Source of the DNA: Acidimicrobiales bacterium
Lineage (GTDB): Bacteria > Actinomycetota > Acidimicrobiia > Acidimicrobiales > SZUA-35
Assembly (NCBI GenBank): GCA_024641625.1
Contig: JAHECQ010000014.1
Coordinates: 1 to 20,677 of the forward strand
Length of the DNA: 20,677 bases
Direction: 5' to 3'
Part shown: positions 13,979 to 20,503 of the stretch, in pieces
Numbering within the stretch: position 1 is the first letter of the stretch
How the letters are laid out: the number at the start of each line of letters is the position of its first letter
Translations under genes and position numbers: made by a program
Notes under the pieces: generated by a model
Databases searched by the model: none
What the model saw: only the letters and a program-made list of their open reading frames with translations
What the model was told of the DNA's origin: nothing

Positions 13979-14209
13979 TCATCTGGCCAGCCGGGACACG
14001 ATCCGAACGACGATCATCCACGCGCCGTGCAGCACCGCGATGTACACGCTCCCTCTCAATGCCCAGCCGAACGCTGCGAGCATCATGCCGACCTGATGGC
14101 CGAACAGCGCCAAGCGATTGCCCTGGCGGATGACTTGAAGGAACTTGATGAGGGCCGGCAGGCTGAGGCCATAGCCGATCAGGAACAGGAGCGTGCTGGC
14201 TGGGTGCAC
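13979..14209 (-). CDS. Small hypothetical membrane protein (76 aa)
   Basis: I do not recognise this protein. It is 76 aa with two strongly hydrophobic regions, about 6-27 (TLLFLIGYGLSLPALIKFL) and about 38-70 (VGMMLAAFGWALRGSVYIAVLHGAWMIVV), and a basic C-terminus RIVSRLAR, so two or three membrane passes are likely. It starts at GTG with CATGCT 6 nt upstream and no Shine-Dalgarno sequence. It is the first gene of a possible three-gene minus-strand unit (this, EthD, luciferase-like) and is divergent from nitrile hydratase. The opposite strand is open across this stretch in frame with the nitrile hydratase beta gene, but that extension does not resemble the beta subunit. Being a real gene is likely but not certain. 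Confidence 0.55.
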   Translation of the reverse strand: MHPASTLLFLIGYGLSLPALIKFLQVIRQGNRLALFGHQVGMMLAAFGWALRGSVYIAVLHGAWMIVVRIVSRLAR

Positions 14210-14215
14210 GGTGCC

Positions 14216-14221
14216 AGCATG
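14216..14221 (-). promoter_or_regulatory. Possible -10 box (CATGCT) of a leaderless promoter for the small membrane protein
   Basis: On the minus strand CATGCT is followed by GGCACC and the GTG at 14209, a 6-nt gap. Position 1 deviates from TAnnnT; positions 2 and 6 agree. Confidence 0.4.
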
Positions 14222-14239
14222 TCATGCAAGACTCCGATG

Positions 14240-14944
14240 ATGGCTGACGCATCGATGTTCGACGCCCACACGACCGATGGATCCTCGACCGAGGGTCGGG
14301 TCCATGACCTCGGCGGCCGGAGCGGGTTCGGTCCGATCCCGGTCGACGATGATGTCCTGTTCCACGCCGACTGGGAGCGGCGGGCGTTCGCGGTCACCCA
14401 GTTCGCCCAACGCGCCGCCGGATTCAACACCGACGCCTTTCGTCACGGCATCGAGCGCGAGGACCCCGAGGTCTACCTCAGTGCCCCCTACTTCGAGAAG
14501 TGGATCCGCAATGCCGAACGGATGCTGGTCGAGGGAGGTGTGCTGGCCCCCGATGAGGTCGCAGCGAAGATGACCGGGGGCGCCGGCACCGGCGAGGCTC
14601 GTCGCACGACCGACGCCACTGCGCCGGTCGGGCGGGGCGCGCTTCGGTCGGTCGATGATTCCCCGCAGTTCACAGTGGGGGAGCAGGTCAGGGTTCGTCC
14701 CGACCACCGGTCGCCCGGTCACACTCGTCTGCCGAACTACGTTCGCGGTCATGTCGGCACCGTCGAGCTGGTGAATGCCGGCTGGATCTACCCCGACACC
14801 CACGCACACGGAGCGGGCGAACAGCCGACCTGGGTCTATGCCGTACGCTTCGCCAGCATCGACCTCTGGCCCGACGCCGATCGACGAGGTGAGCGCCACA
14901 GCGTCCTCGTCGACCTCTTCGAACCCTACCTGGAGCAGCCATGA
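14240..14944 (+). CDS. nthB: Nitrile hydratase, beta subunit
   Basis: This is the beta subunit of the heteromeric metalloenzyme that hydrates nitriles to amides. The family opening VHDLGGRSGFGPIP is at 21-34, followed by DWERRAFAVTQFA, the core helix region (EREDPEVYLSAPYFEKWIRNAERML) and the C-terminal SH3-like barrel (FTVGEQVRVRPDHRSPGHTRLPNYVRGHVGTVEL ... DLFEPYLE). From 14240 it is 234 aa, normal for the subunit. The start is uncertain: ATGs at 14219, 14237, 14240 and 14255 are all in frame and none has a Shine-Dalgarno sequence. 14240 is chosen because AAGACT, the same weak box seen before the EthD gene, lies 6 nt upstream. The stop overlaps the alpha start as ATGA. The frame is open far upstream, but that part is not beta-subunit sequence. 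Confidence 0.93.
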   Translation: MADASMFDAHTTDGSSTEGRVHDLGGRSGFGPIPVDDDVLFHADWERRAFAVTQFAQRAAGFNTDAFRHGIEREDPEVYLSAPYFEKWIRNAERMLVEGGVLAPDEVAAKMTGGAGTGEARRTTDATAPVGRGALRSVDDSPQFTVGEQVRVRPDHRSPGHTRLPNYVRGHVGTVELVNAGWIYPDTHAHGAGEQPTWVYAVRFASIDLWPDADRRGERHSVLVDLFEPYLEQP

Positions 14945-15549
14945 GCCACGATCACGACCATCACCACCCTGACCCCGCCGATCCGGCCATTCGGACCGAG
15001 GCGATCGAACAGCTGTTGGTGGAGAAGGGACTGGTCACCGCCGAACGGATCGAAGCGCTGATCCATCAATACGAGGAGGAGATCGGACCGCTCAACGGGG
15101 CCCAGGTCGTGGCCAAGGCCTGGCTCGACCCCGAGTACCGGCGGCGACTGCTGGCCGATGGGACCGCAGGCATCGCCGAGCTCGGTTTCGGTGGTGCACA
15201 AGGCGAGCGGATCGTGGTGGTCGAGAACACCGACACGGTGCACAACCTGGTGGTCTGCACGCTCTGTTCCTGCTATCCCTGGCCTGTGCTGGGACTACCG
15301 CCGTCGTGGTACAAGTCGCCCGAATATCGCGCCCGGGCAGTGCGCGAGCCGCGGGCCGTGCTCGCCGAGTTCGGCACCACCCTGGCTGACGAGGTCGAGA
15401 TCAAGGTGTGGGATTCCTCGGCGGAAGTCCGCTACTTCGTCCTTCCGCAACGCCCCGAGACCGTTGTGGGCGACACGGTGGACGAATTGGCTCCCTTCGT
15501 CAGCCGGGACTCGATGATCGGAGTGCGACTGGTGGGTGCACCGCAATGA
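14941..15549 (+). CDS. nthA: Nitrile hydratase, alpha subunit, cobalt-type
   Basis: This 202-aa catalytic subunit holds the metal. The claw motif VCTLCSCYPWP places Cys106, Cys109, Ser110 and Cys111 as ligands; Thr after the first Cys (CTLCSC) is the cobalt-type signature, whereas iron enzymes have CSLCSC. In studied enzymes Cys109 and Cys111 are oxidised to sulfinic and sulfenic acids; that is family knowledge. Flanking conserved segments are NGAQVVAKAWLDPEYRRRLL, VVENTDTVHNLVVCTLC, PPSWYKSPEYRARAVREPRAVL and EIKVWDSSAEVRYFVLPQRP. The N-terminus MSHDHDHHHPDP is unusually histidine-rich and could hold metal ions. The gene follows beta with a 4-bp ATGA overlap and precedes the accessory gene with another, so the three are almost certainly translated from one message. 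Confidence 0.96.
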   Translation: MSHDHDHHHPDPADPAIRTEAIEQLLVEKGLVTAERIEALIHQYEEEIGPLNGAQVVAKAWLDPEYRRRLLADGTAGIAELGFGGAQGERIVVVENTDTVHNLVVCTLCSCYPWPVLGLPPSWYKSPEYRARAVREPRAVLAEFGTTLADEVEIKVWDSSAEVRYFVLPQRPETVVGDTVDELAPFVSRDSMIGVRLVGAPQ

Positions 15550-15884
15550 GCCCGTTGGAGCTTGCCGTCGATGGACCGGCCGCGCCACCGCGATCGAACG
15601 GCGAGCTGGTGTTCGACGCGCCATGGCAAACCCGTGCCTTCGGGCTGGCCGCGGCCTTGAGCGAACAGGGTCATCTCTCGTGGTCGGAGTTCCAGCAGGC
15701 GCTCATCGAGCGGGTCCGTCGTGCCGATGAGTCGGGCGACGATACCGGGCGTCCCGAGACCTATTGGTGTTGCTGGCTCGATGCGCTCGGGCAGCTGACC
15801 GGTCGGGGTCGGCTCGTGGACCCGGCGGACTGGTCAGCTCGCAGTGACGAGCTTGCGGCCAGACCGGCGGGGCACGACCACTGA
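15546..15884 (+). CDS. Nitrile hydratase accessory protein (activator, beta-homologous)
   Basis: The 112-aa protein matches the small accessory proteins of cobalt nitrile hydratases, which resemble the N-terminal part of the beta subunit and help insert cobalt into alpha through subunit swapping (known for the Rhodococcus and Pseudonocardia systems). Diagnostic segments are LVFDAPWQTRAFGLAAALSEQGHLSWSEFQQALIERV and YWCCWLDALGQLTGRG. Compare DWERRAFAVTQFA in the beta subunit of this window. A vicinal CC occurs in YWCCW, but I do not assign it a role. The start ATG overlaps the alpha stop in ATGA; the longer open frame back to 15408 is just alpha read in another frame. The 3' end overlaps the convergent unknown gene by 51 bp. 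A beta-alpha-accessory order is a known arrangement for this enzyme class. Confidence 0.88.
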   Translation: MSPLELAVDGPAAPPRSNGELVFDAPWQTRAFGLAAALSEQGHLSWSEFQQALIERVRRADESGDDTGRPETYWCCWLDALGQLTGRGRLVDPADWSARSDELAARPAGHDH

Positions 15885-16565
15885 CGTTCGTCGGAGTCGC
15901 TCCCGCAGGTGTGAGCGGATGTCCGCATGGGCCAGCTCGAAGGCCGACAAGAGCCGATCATCGTGAGCCCACGGGGCCTGCTCGAGCAACGCCATCTCGT
16001 GGCGAGCAACCAGGGCATCGGCCGTCCTGAGCGGAACGAGCAGCAGTTTGGGCAGGATGGTGCGTTGCGCGGTTCGGCGCAGCTTCGCCTGCCAACGGGT
16101 GCCGAGCCGATCCAGCGGCGCTCGATCGATGTTGCAGCCGGCCAACAACTCGACGGAACGGGTCAACTCCTCGTCGAATGGCGTCGGGTCATAGCCGGGA
16201 AGCCGGGACGCTGCGACCGCACCTCGGGCGAAACGTCTGGCGATCCGATGGAACTCGACCAGTTCCTCATCGATGGCAAGACACGCCTCGCCGATGAGCG
16301 CCTCGGTTGCCGGAGTGGCGGTGCCGCTCCAGAATTCGAGCGCAGATGGGGCGACCCCCAGCTGGTGCAGTCCGAGCACCTCGCGATGGGAGACCAGGAG
16401 GGCCCGCCAATCGAGGTCATGGACACGACGTATGTTGTCGAGTCGTGCCCTGAGACGGCGTTCGATCAGGCTCGTTGCCTGGAACAAGCCCGTCTCCCGC
16501 CCTGTGATGTCCTCCGTTGCCGGACCGCCCCGGCTGAAGGTCGTTTCTCGATTGAACGTGCTCAA
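15834..16565 (-). CDS. Hypothetical protein, mostly helical, 243 aa
   Basis: I do not recognise a family. The frame has strong G/C at third positions, whereas the opposite-strand open frame (15927-16595) is Gln/Arg/Gly-rich and looks like a shadow. Composition suggests a soluble all-alpha protein: ERRLRARLDNIRRVHDLDWRALLVSHREVLGLH (about 35-67), LIGEACLAIDEELVEFHRIARRFA (about 90-113), and a C-terminal half with DRLLSAFELAHADIRSHLRERLRR ending in basic residues. There is no signal peptide or membrane segment. The start is probably TTG at 16565, supported by GGAG six nt upstream; no ATG or GTG occurs early in the frame. It overlaps the nitrile hydratase accessory gene tail to tail by 51 bp and is divergent from the M24 peptidase. 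Confidence 0.65.
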   Translation of the reverse strand: MSTFNRETTFSRGGPATEDITGRETGLFQATSLIERRLRARLDNIRRVHDLDWRALLVSHREVLGLHQLGVAPSALEFWSGTATPATEALIGEACLAIDEELVEFHRIARRFARGAVAASRLPGYDPTPFDEELTRSVELLAGCNIDRAPLDRLGTRWQAKLRRTAQRTILPKLLLVPLRTADALVARHEMALLEQAPWAHDDRLLSAFELAHADIRSHLRERLRRTSVVVPRRSGRKLVTAS

Positions 16566-16594
16566 CTCCTGCTCCGACTGTCAGGTTCCCGCTA

Positions 16595-16634
16595 GACCCT
16601 TCCATCGGCGCCGGCCGCTCGTCATTGAAGGGTC
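16595..16634. repeat. 8-bp perfect inverted repeat with 24-nt spacer in a divergent intergenic region
   Basis: GACCCTTC at 16595-16602 is the reverse complement of GAAGGGTC at 16627-16634. The pair sits between the TTG of the unknown gene (16565) and the leaderless promoter of the M24 peptidase (16662-16667). It could be a two-half-site operator or a hairpin; nothing in the sequence decides. Confidence 0.5.
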
Positions 16635-16661
16635 GTCCGGCCCAATAGTGGCTTCGACGGG

Positions 16662-16667
16662 TAGGGT
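16662..16667 (+). promoter_or_regulatory. -10 box (TAGGGT) of a leaderless promoter for the M24 peptidase
   Basis: TAGGGT is followed by CTCGGC and the ATG at 16674, a 6-nt gap with no ribosome binding site. It is a perfect TAnnnT match at the spacing shared across the window. Confidence 0.62.
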
Positions 16668-16673
16668 CTCGGC

Positions 16674-17810
16674 ATGTCGAGTGACTCGTCGATCGCCGCC
16701 GTCTTCTCCCAGCGTCTGGATCGGATCCGAGCCCGGCTCGAGGCCACCGGGACCGATGCCGTCCTCCTCTCGGTCGGACCCGATCTGCCCTGGCTGATCG
16801 GCTACGACGCCATGCCGCTGGAGCGGCTGACGATGCTGGTCGTTCCGGTCGATGCAACGCCGACCCTCGTGATTCCTGCCTTCGAAGTCCCGAGGGTCGT
16901 GGAGCGGCCCGACCTGTTCACGATCGAGGGCTGGGGCGAGACCGAAGATCCCATCACCAAGGTGGTCTCGGCCCTCAGCGGGTCGGCTCGGCTCGCCGTC
17001 GGCGATCACACCTGGAGCCGGTTCCTGGTCGATCTGCAGCACGTGTTGCCCGAGGCGTGCTGGATCCGCGGTGCGGAGATCATCGGGCCGCTCCGCTCGG
17101 TCAAGGACGAGGCCGAGATCGCTGCACTGCAACGAGCCGCCGATGGGGTCGACCGGGTGGCTCACGCGTTGCGAACGGGCGAGATCCCCCTGATCGGACG
17201 GAGCGAGGCCGACGTGTCGGCCGAGCTGAGTCGACGCATCATCGCCGAGGGCCATGCCAAGGTGAACTTCGCCATCGTGGCTTCGGGTCCCAACGCCGCG
17301 AGTCCGCACCATCATGCCTCCGACAAGATCATCCAACCGGGCGAAGTCGTGCTGTGCGACTTCGGGGGCACGACGGCCGAACCCCACGGCGAGCCCGGCT
17401 ACTGCAGCGACATCACCCGGTGTGTCTACACCGGCAAGCCCCCGGCGGAGTTCCAGGAAGCCTTCGACCACTTGTTGGAGGCCCAGGCCATGGCGGTTCG
17501 GGCGTCGGTCATCGGCGTCAGCGGCGCAAGCGTCGACAAGGTGGCTCGCGACCGCCTGGCCGAGGCGGGTCTGGATCAATGGTTCCTTCACCGGTTGGGT
17601 CATGGGATCGGCGTCGAGGAACACGAGGACCCCTATCTGGTCTCGACCAACGCCGAGCCCCTGGCGAACGGCAACGCGTTCAGTATCGAGCCCGGCTTCT
17701 ACATCGCGGGTAAATGGGGAGCTCGGATCGAGGACATCGTGGTGGCCACCGTCGACGGCCCTCGTTCCCTGAACCGGATCGGACACGATCTCGCCGTCGT
17801 GGAGGCCTGA
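16674..17810 (+). CDS. M24-family metallopeptidase (Xaa-Pro aminopeptidase/dipeptidase type)
   Basis: This 378-aa cytosolic protein has the creatinase-type N-terminal domain (about 1-140, RLDRIRARLEATGTDAVLLS...LPWLIGY) followed by the pita-bread catalytic domain. All five dinuclear metal ligands are present: Asp229 in LCDFGG, Asp246 in YCSDITR, His310 in HRLGHGIGVEEHE, Glu339 in FSIEPGFY and Glu353 in RIEDIVV. Conserved HHHASDKIIQPGEVV precedes the first ligand. It probably removes N-terminal residues before proline or cleaves Xaa-Pro dipeptides; related prolidase-like enzymes cannot be excluded from motifs alone. The ATG at 16674 has a TAGGGT box 6 nt upstream. A membrane protein gene follows after 7 bp, so the two are probably co-transcribed. 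Confidence 0.94.
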   Translation: MSSDSSIAAVFSQRLDRIRARLEATGTDAVLLSVGPDLPWLIGYDAMPLERLTMLVVPVDATPTLVIPAFEVPRVVERPDLFTIEGWGETEDPITKVVSALSGSARLAVGDHTWSRFLVDLQHVLPEACWIRGAEIIGPLRSVKDEAEIAALQRAADGVDRVAHALRTGEIPLIGRSEADVSAELSRRIIAEGHAKVNFAIVASGPNAASPHHHASDKIIQPGEVVLCDFGGTTAEPHGEPGYCSDITRCVYTGKPPAEFQEAFDHLLEAQAMAVRASVIGVSGASVDKVARDRLAEAGLDQWFLHRLGHGIGVEEHEDPYLVSTNAEPLANGNAFSIEPGFYIAGKWGARIEDIVVATVDGPRSLNRIGHDLAVVEA

Positions 17811-17817
17811 GCCGTCG

Positions 17818-18573
17818 GTGTTCGAACTCCATGCCGCCTCGGTGCTCTTGCAGTGGGCGACCGGCGGGCTCTTCTTCTGTTGGGTGACCACCCGTCACCG
17901 TGAGGTCAGTCCCGGCTATGGCTGGCTCCTGCGCACCATCTATGGCCTGTTGACCGCAATGTCGCTCGTCATCGGCCTGCGCTACGGACGCCAGACTGTT
18001 CGGGAGTTGTCCTCTGCGGGGGTGCTCATGGCCACGGCGTATGCCTTGTACGCCTCGATCCGGCGGCGGGAACTGTCACGCTTCGATCCCCGGCTCGACC
18101 TGGCTGCGCCGGCCATCGGCCTGGTCGGTGTCGTCGCCGCCGGCATCCATGCCGGCGATCCGGCCTGGCTGCAGGTGGCCCGCATCGTCGTGGGTGGGCT
18201 CTTCCTCGGGGCGGTGACCGATGGCATGCTGCTCGGGCACTGGTATCTCGTTCAGCCGGGATTGCGACGCGATCCCCTGCACGAGCTGGTGCGATGGGCC
18301 GGCATCATCTGGGTCCCGGAGGTCGTGCTGCTGCTGGTGCCCACGGGGATGTGGTCGGCCTTCGACGGCACCATCGATGATGGCTACGGTGGCATGCTCG
18401 GCTGGTTCTGGGGCGCCTGTGCGGTCACGACGATCGTCCTGCTCTTCGTGACTCGCGCTGCGTTGAAGGAGCGGCAGTATGCGGCCGTGATGGCAGCCAC
18501 CGGACTGCTCTACCTCGCGATCCTCACGGCGTTCGGTACCGATCTCGTGGCGCGCGCAATTCTTGCGCTGTAG
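17818..18573 (+). CDS. Polytopic membrane protein of unknown function
   Basis: The family is not recognised. The 251-aa protein has about seven hydrophobic segments: near 7-23, 38-55, 66-82 (weak), 92-112, 121-142, 160-180 and 195-215, with an eighth at 224-247 (VMAATGLLYLAILTAFGTDLVARAILAL). Charged residues concentrate in short connecting loops such as RRRELSRFDPR. A distinctive motif GHWYLVQPGLRRDPLHELVRW follows the central hydrophobic region and might hold functional His residues. It starts at GTG 7 bp after the stop of the M24 peptidase with no close Shine-Dalgarno sequence (GGAGG lies too far upstream, inside the peptidase gene), which suggests translational coupling. Its 3' end precedes the Ku promoter. 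Confidence 0.8.
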   Translation: MFELHAASVLLQWATGGLFFCWVTTRHREVSPGYGWLLRTIYGLLTAMSLVIGLRYGRQTVRELSSAGVLMATAYALYASIRRRELSRFDPRLDLAAPAIGLVGVVAAGIHAGDPAWLQVARIVVGGLFLGAVTDGMLLGHWYLVQPGLRRDPLHELVRWAGIIWVPEVVLLLVPTGMWSAFDGTIDDGYGGMLGWFWGACAVTTIVLLFVTRAALKERQYAAVMAATGLLYLAILTAFGTDLVARAILAL

Positions 18574-18598
18574 TTCCGATGGGAGCAGGTCCGGTGGG

Positions 18599-18628
18599 TA
18601 TCCTCCCAACAACGGTCGGACGGAAGGA
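18599..18628 (+). promoter_or_regulatory. -10 box (TATCCT, 18599-18604) and Shine-Dalgarno (GGAAGGA, 18622-18628) for the Ku gene
   Basis: GGAAGGA lies 8 nt before the ATG at 18637. TATCCT fits TAnnnT and would start transcription near 18611, giving a leader of about 26 nt. So the NHEJ operon appears to have its own leadered promoter. Confidence 0.5.
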
Positions 18629-18636
18629 CCATCCTC

Positions 18637-19500
18637 ATGCCCAGACCTCTTTGGAGCGGTGCCATCAGTTTCGGCCTCGTCTCGGTCCCGGTGAAGCTGT
18701 ATCCGGCCGTCAGCCGCAAGACCGTGCGGTTCAACCAGATCGACAGCCGAACCGGTGCACGGATCAAGCAGAAGCGTGTTTCGGCACTCGACGGCGAAGA
18801 GGTTCCCTTCGATCGGATCGTCAAGGGCCACGAGGTGAGCAAGGACTCCTATGTCCTGGTGACCGATGACGAGATGATGGCCCTGATGCCCAAGGCTTCG
18901 CGCACGATCGACATCTCCGATTTCGTCCGACAATCCGAGATCGACCCCGTGTTCTACGACGCCGGCTACCACCTCGTGCCCGACGAGCTGGCTCGCAAGA
19001 GCTACATGCTCCTCGCGGCCGCCATGGAGGAGGCCGGCCGGGTCGCCATTGCCACGTTCGTCATGCGCACCAAGCAGTACGTTGCCGCCATTCGCCCGGT
19101 CGATGGCCGCTTGATGCTCTCCACGATGGTGTATGCCGACGAACTGGTCGATCCGGCGGAACTGCCCGGACTCGAGGGCCTCGGGGACATCGAGGTGTCC
19201 GAGGCCGAACGGGCGATGGCGACTGCGCTCATCGACAACCTGTCGGCCGACTTCGCGCCCGAGCGGTACCTGGACACGTTCCGTGAAGCGGTCATGGACC
19301 TCATCGAGCGCAAGGCCGCCGGCGACACGACGGTGGTCGAGGTGCCGGCTGCAGCCGACGACGCCGCGGTCGTCGATCTGCTGGCGGCCCTCGAGGCCAG
19401 CGTGGCCGCGGCCAAGGCTGCTCGGAAACGGCACCCTTCGACGAACGACGCCGAATCGTCCGAAGCGGCCGATCCGATCGAAACGGCCCGATCGGCCTGA
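18637..19500 (+). CDS. ku: Non-homologous end joining protein Ku
   Basis: This is bacterial Ku, a homodimeric ring protein that binds double-strand break ends and recruits LigD. The 287-aa sequence has the canonical opening MPRPLWSGAISFGLVSVPVKLYPA, then VRFNQIDSRTGARIKQKRVS, a conserved lysine switch region IVKGHEVSKDSYVLVTDDE, IDISDFVRQSEIDPVFYD, YHLVPDELARKSYMLLAAAMEE and FVMRTKQYVAAIRPVDGRLMLSTMVYADEL. The C-terminal extension (about 245-287) is Ala-rich with a small basic patch (AAKAARKRH) and then acidic/Ser-rich, so it is shorter and less basic than the lysine-rich tails of some actinobacterial Ku proteins. It forms a two-gene operon with the polymerase-domain gene starting 2 bp after its stop. 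Confidence 0.97.
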   Translation: MPRPLWSGAISFGLVSVPVKLYPAVSRKTVRFNQIDSRTGARIKQKRVSALDGEEVPFDRIVKGHEVSKDSYVLVTDDEMMALMPKASRTIDISDFVRQSEIDPVFYDAGYHLVPDELARKSYMLLAAAMEEAGRVAIATFVMRTKQYVAAIRPVDGRLMLSTMVYADELVDPAELPGLEGLGDIEVSEAERAMATALIDNLSADFAPERYLDTFREAVMDLIERKAAGDTTVVEVPAAADDAAVVDLLAALEASVAAAKAARKRHPSTNDAESSEAADPIETARSA

Positions 19501-19502
19501 CC

Positions 19503-20402
19503 GTGGCACCGTCGACGAAGCGGGTCGCTGTTCACGTCGGCGGACGAGAGCTGATGCTCTCCAATCTCGACAAGGTGCTCTATCCCGACGTCGGGTTCAC
19601 CAAGTCACAGGTGATCGACTACTACGCACGCGTTGCCACCATCATGCTGCCCCACATCGCCGATCGAGGGGTGACACTGAATCGCTTTCCCGATGGCGTC
19701 GGAGAAACATCCTTCTTCGAGAAGCGCTGTCCCGGCCATCGACCGGAGTGGGTGAAGGTCACCCCCGGGCCGGGTGATCGCAACGGACCCATCGGTTACT
19801 GCCGTCTCGACGAGTTGGCTGCGCTGATCTGGGTGGCCAACCTGGCAGCCCTCGAGATCCATGCGCCGATGGCTCGCTGCAGCGACCTCGAGTCACCGGC
19901 CATGGTGGTGTTCGACCTCGATCCCGGTGCGCCGGCCACGGTCATCGAGTGTTGTCGGATCGCGCTGGCGCTACGCGAGGTGCTGTCGGCGGTCGATCTC
20001 GAGGCGTTTGCCAAGACATCGGGCTCCAAGGGCCTCCAGGTCTACGTCCCGCTCAATCGCCCGCATACCCATGACCAGGCCTCGAGCTTCGCGTTGGCGG
20101 TCGGCAAGTTGTTGGCCAAGCAGCGGCCCGACGAGGTCGTCGTCGTGATGAAGAAATCCGAGCGAGTCGGCAAGATCTTCGTCGACTGGTCCCAGAACTC
20201 CCGTCACAAGACGACCATCGCGCCCTATTCGCTCAGGGCGCGCTCCCGTCCCACGGTTTCCACCCCGGTCACGTGGGAAGAGGTCGCCGAGGGGGCCGAT
20301 GGCGAGGTGTTGAGTTTCGAGGCCGACGCGGTGCTCGAACGTTTGGTGGACCACGGTGACCTGTTCGCGAAGACCCTGACCCTGCAGCAGTCCCTTCCCT
20401 GA
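19503..20402 (+). CDS. LigD polymerase-domain protein (stand-alone NHEJ primase-polymerase)
   Basis: This 299-aa protein consists only of the archaeo-eukaryotic primase-like polymerase domain of LigD. Catalytic motifs are present: FDLDPG with Asp138 and Asp140 (metal binding), SGSKGLQVYVPL (173-184, nucleotide binding) and KIFVDWSQN with Asp228 (third acidic residue). Upstream, SNLDKVLYPDVGFTK and FFEKRCPGHRPEW carry residues that in Mycobacterium and Pseudomonas LigD bind the 5'-phosphate of the break. It would fill gaps at DNA ends held by Ku, with a preference for ribonucleotides in known members. No ATP-ligase or phosphoesterase domain is attached, and no ligase gene follows in the window. 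The GTG start lies 2 bp after the Ku stop with no Shine-Dalgarno sequence, so translation is probably coupled to Ku. Confidence 0.95.
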   Translation: MAPSTKRVAVHVGGRELMLSNLDKVLYPDVGFTKSQVIDYYARVATIMLPHIADRGVTLNRFPDGVGETSFFEKRCPGHRPEWVKVTPGPGDRNGPIGYCRLDELAALIWVANLAALEIHAPMARCSDLESPAMVVFDLDPGAPATVIECCRIALALREVLSAVDLEAFAKTSGSKGLQVYVPLNRPHTHDQASSFALAVGKLLAKQRPDEVVVVMKKSERVGKIFVDWSQNSRHKTTIAPYSLRARSRPTVSTPVTWEEVAEGADGEVLSFEADAVLERLVDHGDLFAKTLTLQQSLP

Positions 20403-20413
20403 GGCCGGCTCCC

Positions 20414-20437
20414 CTCGGGTTCGAGCTGATCCCCGAG
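20414..20437 (+). terminator. Weak stem-loop after the NHEJ operon (possible terminator)
   Basis: CTCGGG (20414-20419) pairs with CCCGAG (20432-20437) across a 12-nt loop, 12 bp after the polymerase gene stop. There is no T-run after it, so it is not a classical intrinsic terminator. Confidence 0.25.
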
Positions 20438-20491
20438 TGACTTGGGTCGCCAGGGGCGCGTGTTTGTTCATGCTGCCCAGCTCGGCGCGCC

Positions 20492-20497
20492 TAGGCT
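20492..20497 (+). promoter_or_regulatory. -10 box (TAGGCT) of a leaderless promoter for the right-edge aminopeptidase gene
   Basis: TAGGCT is followed by CAGCGA and the ATG at 20504, a 6-nt gap. The hexamer is identical to the one before the CoA-transferase at 10860-10865. Confidence 0.6.
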
Positions 20498-20503
20498 CAG
20501 CGA

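Noticed and set aside
13832..14239. In-frame upstream extension of nitrile hydratase beta (to 370 aa)
   Set aside because: The extension is antisense to the EthD and small membrane protein genes, lacks beta-subunit features, and beta subunits normally begin close to the VHDLGG motif.
15927..16595. 222-aa plus-strand open frame opposite the 243-aa unknown gene
   Set aside because: Gln/Arg/Gly-rich shadow; third-position G/C preference and plausible helices favour the minus-strand frame.
18076..19509. 477-aa minus-strand open frame across the membrane protein and Ku genes
   Set aside because: Low-complexity Arg/Gly/His/Asp composition and it is antisense to two supported genes including Ku.
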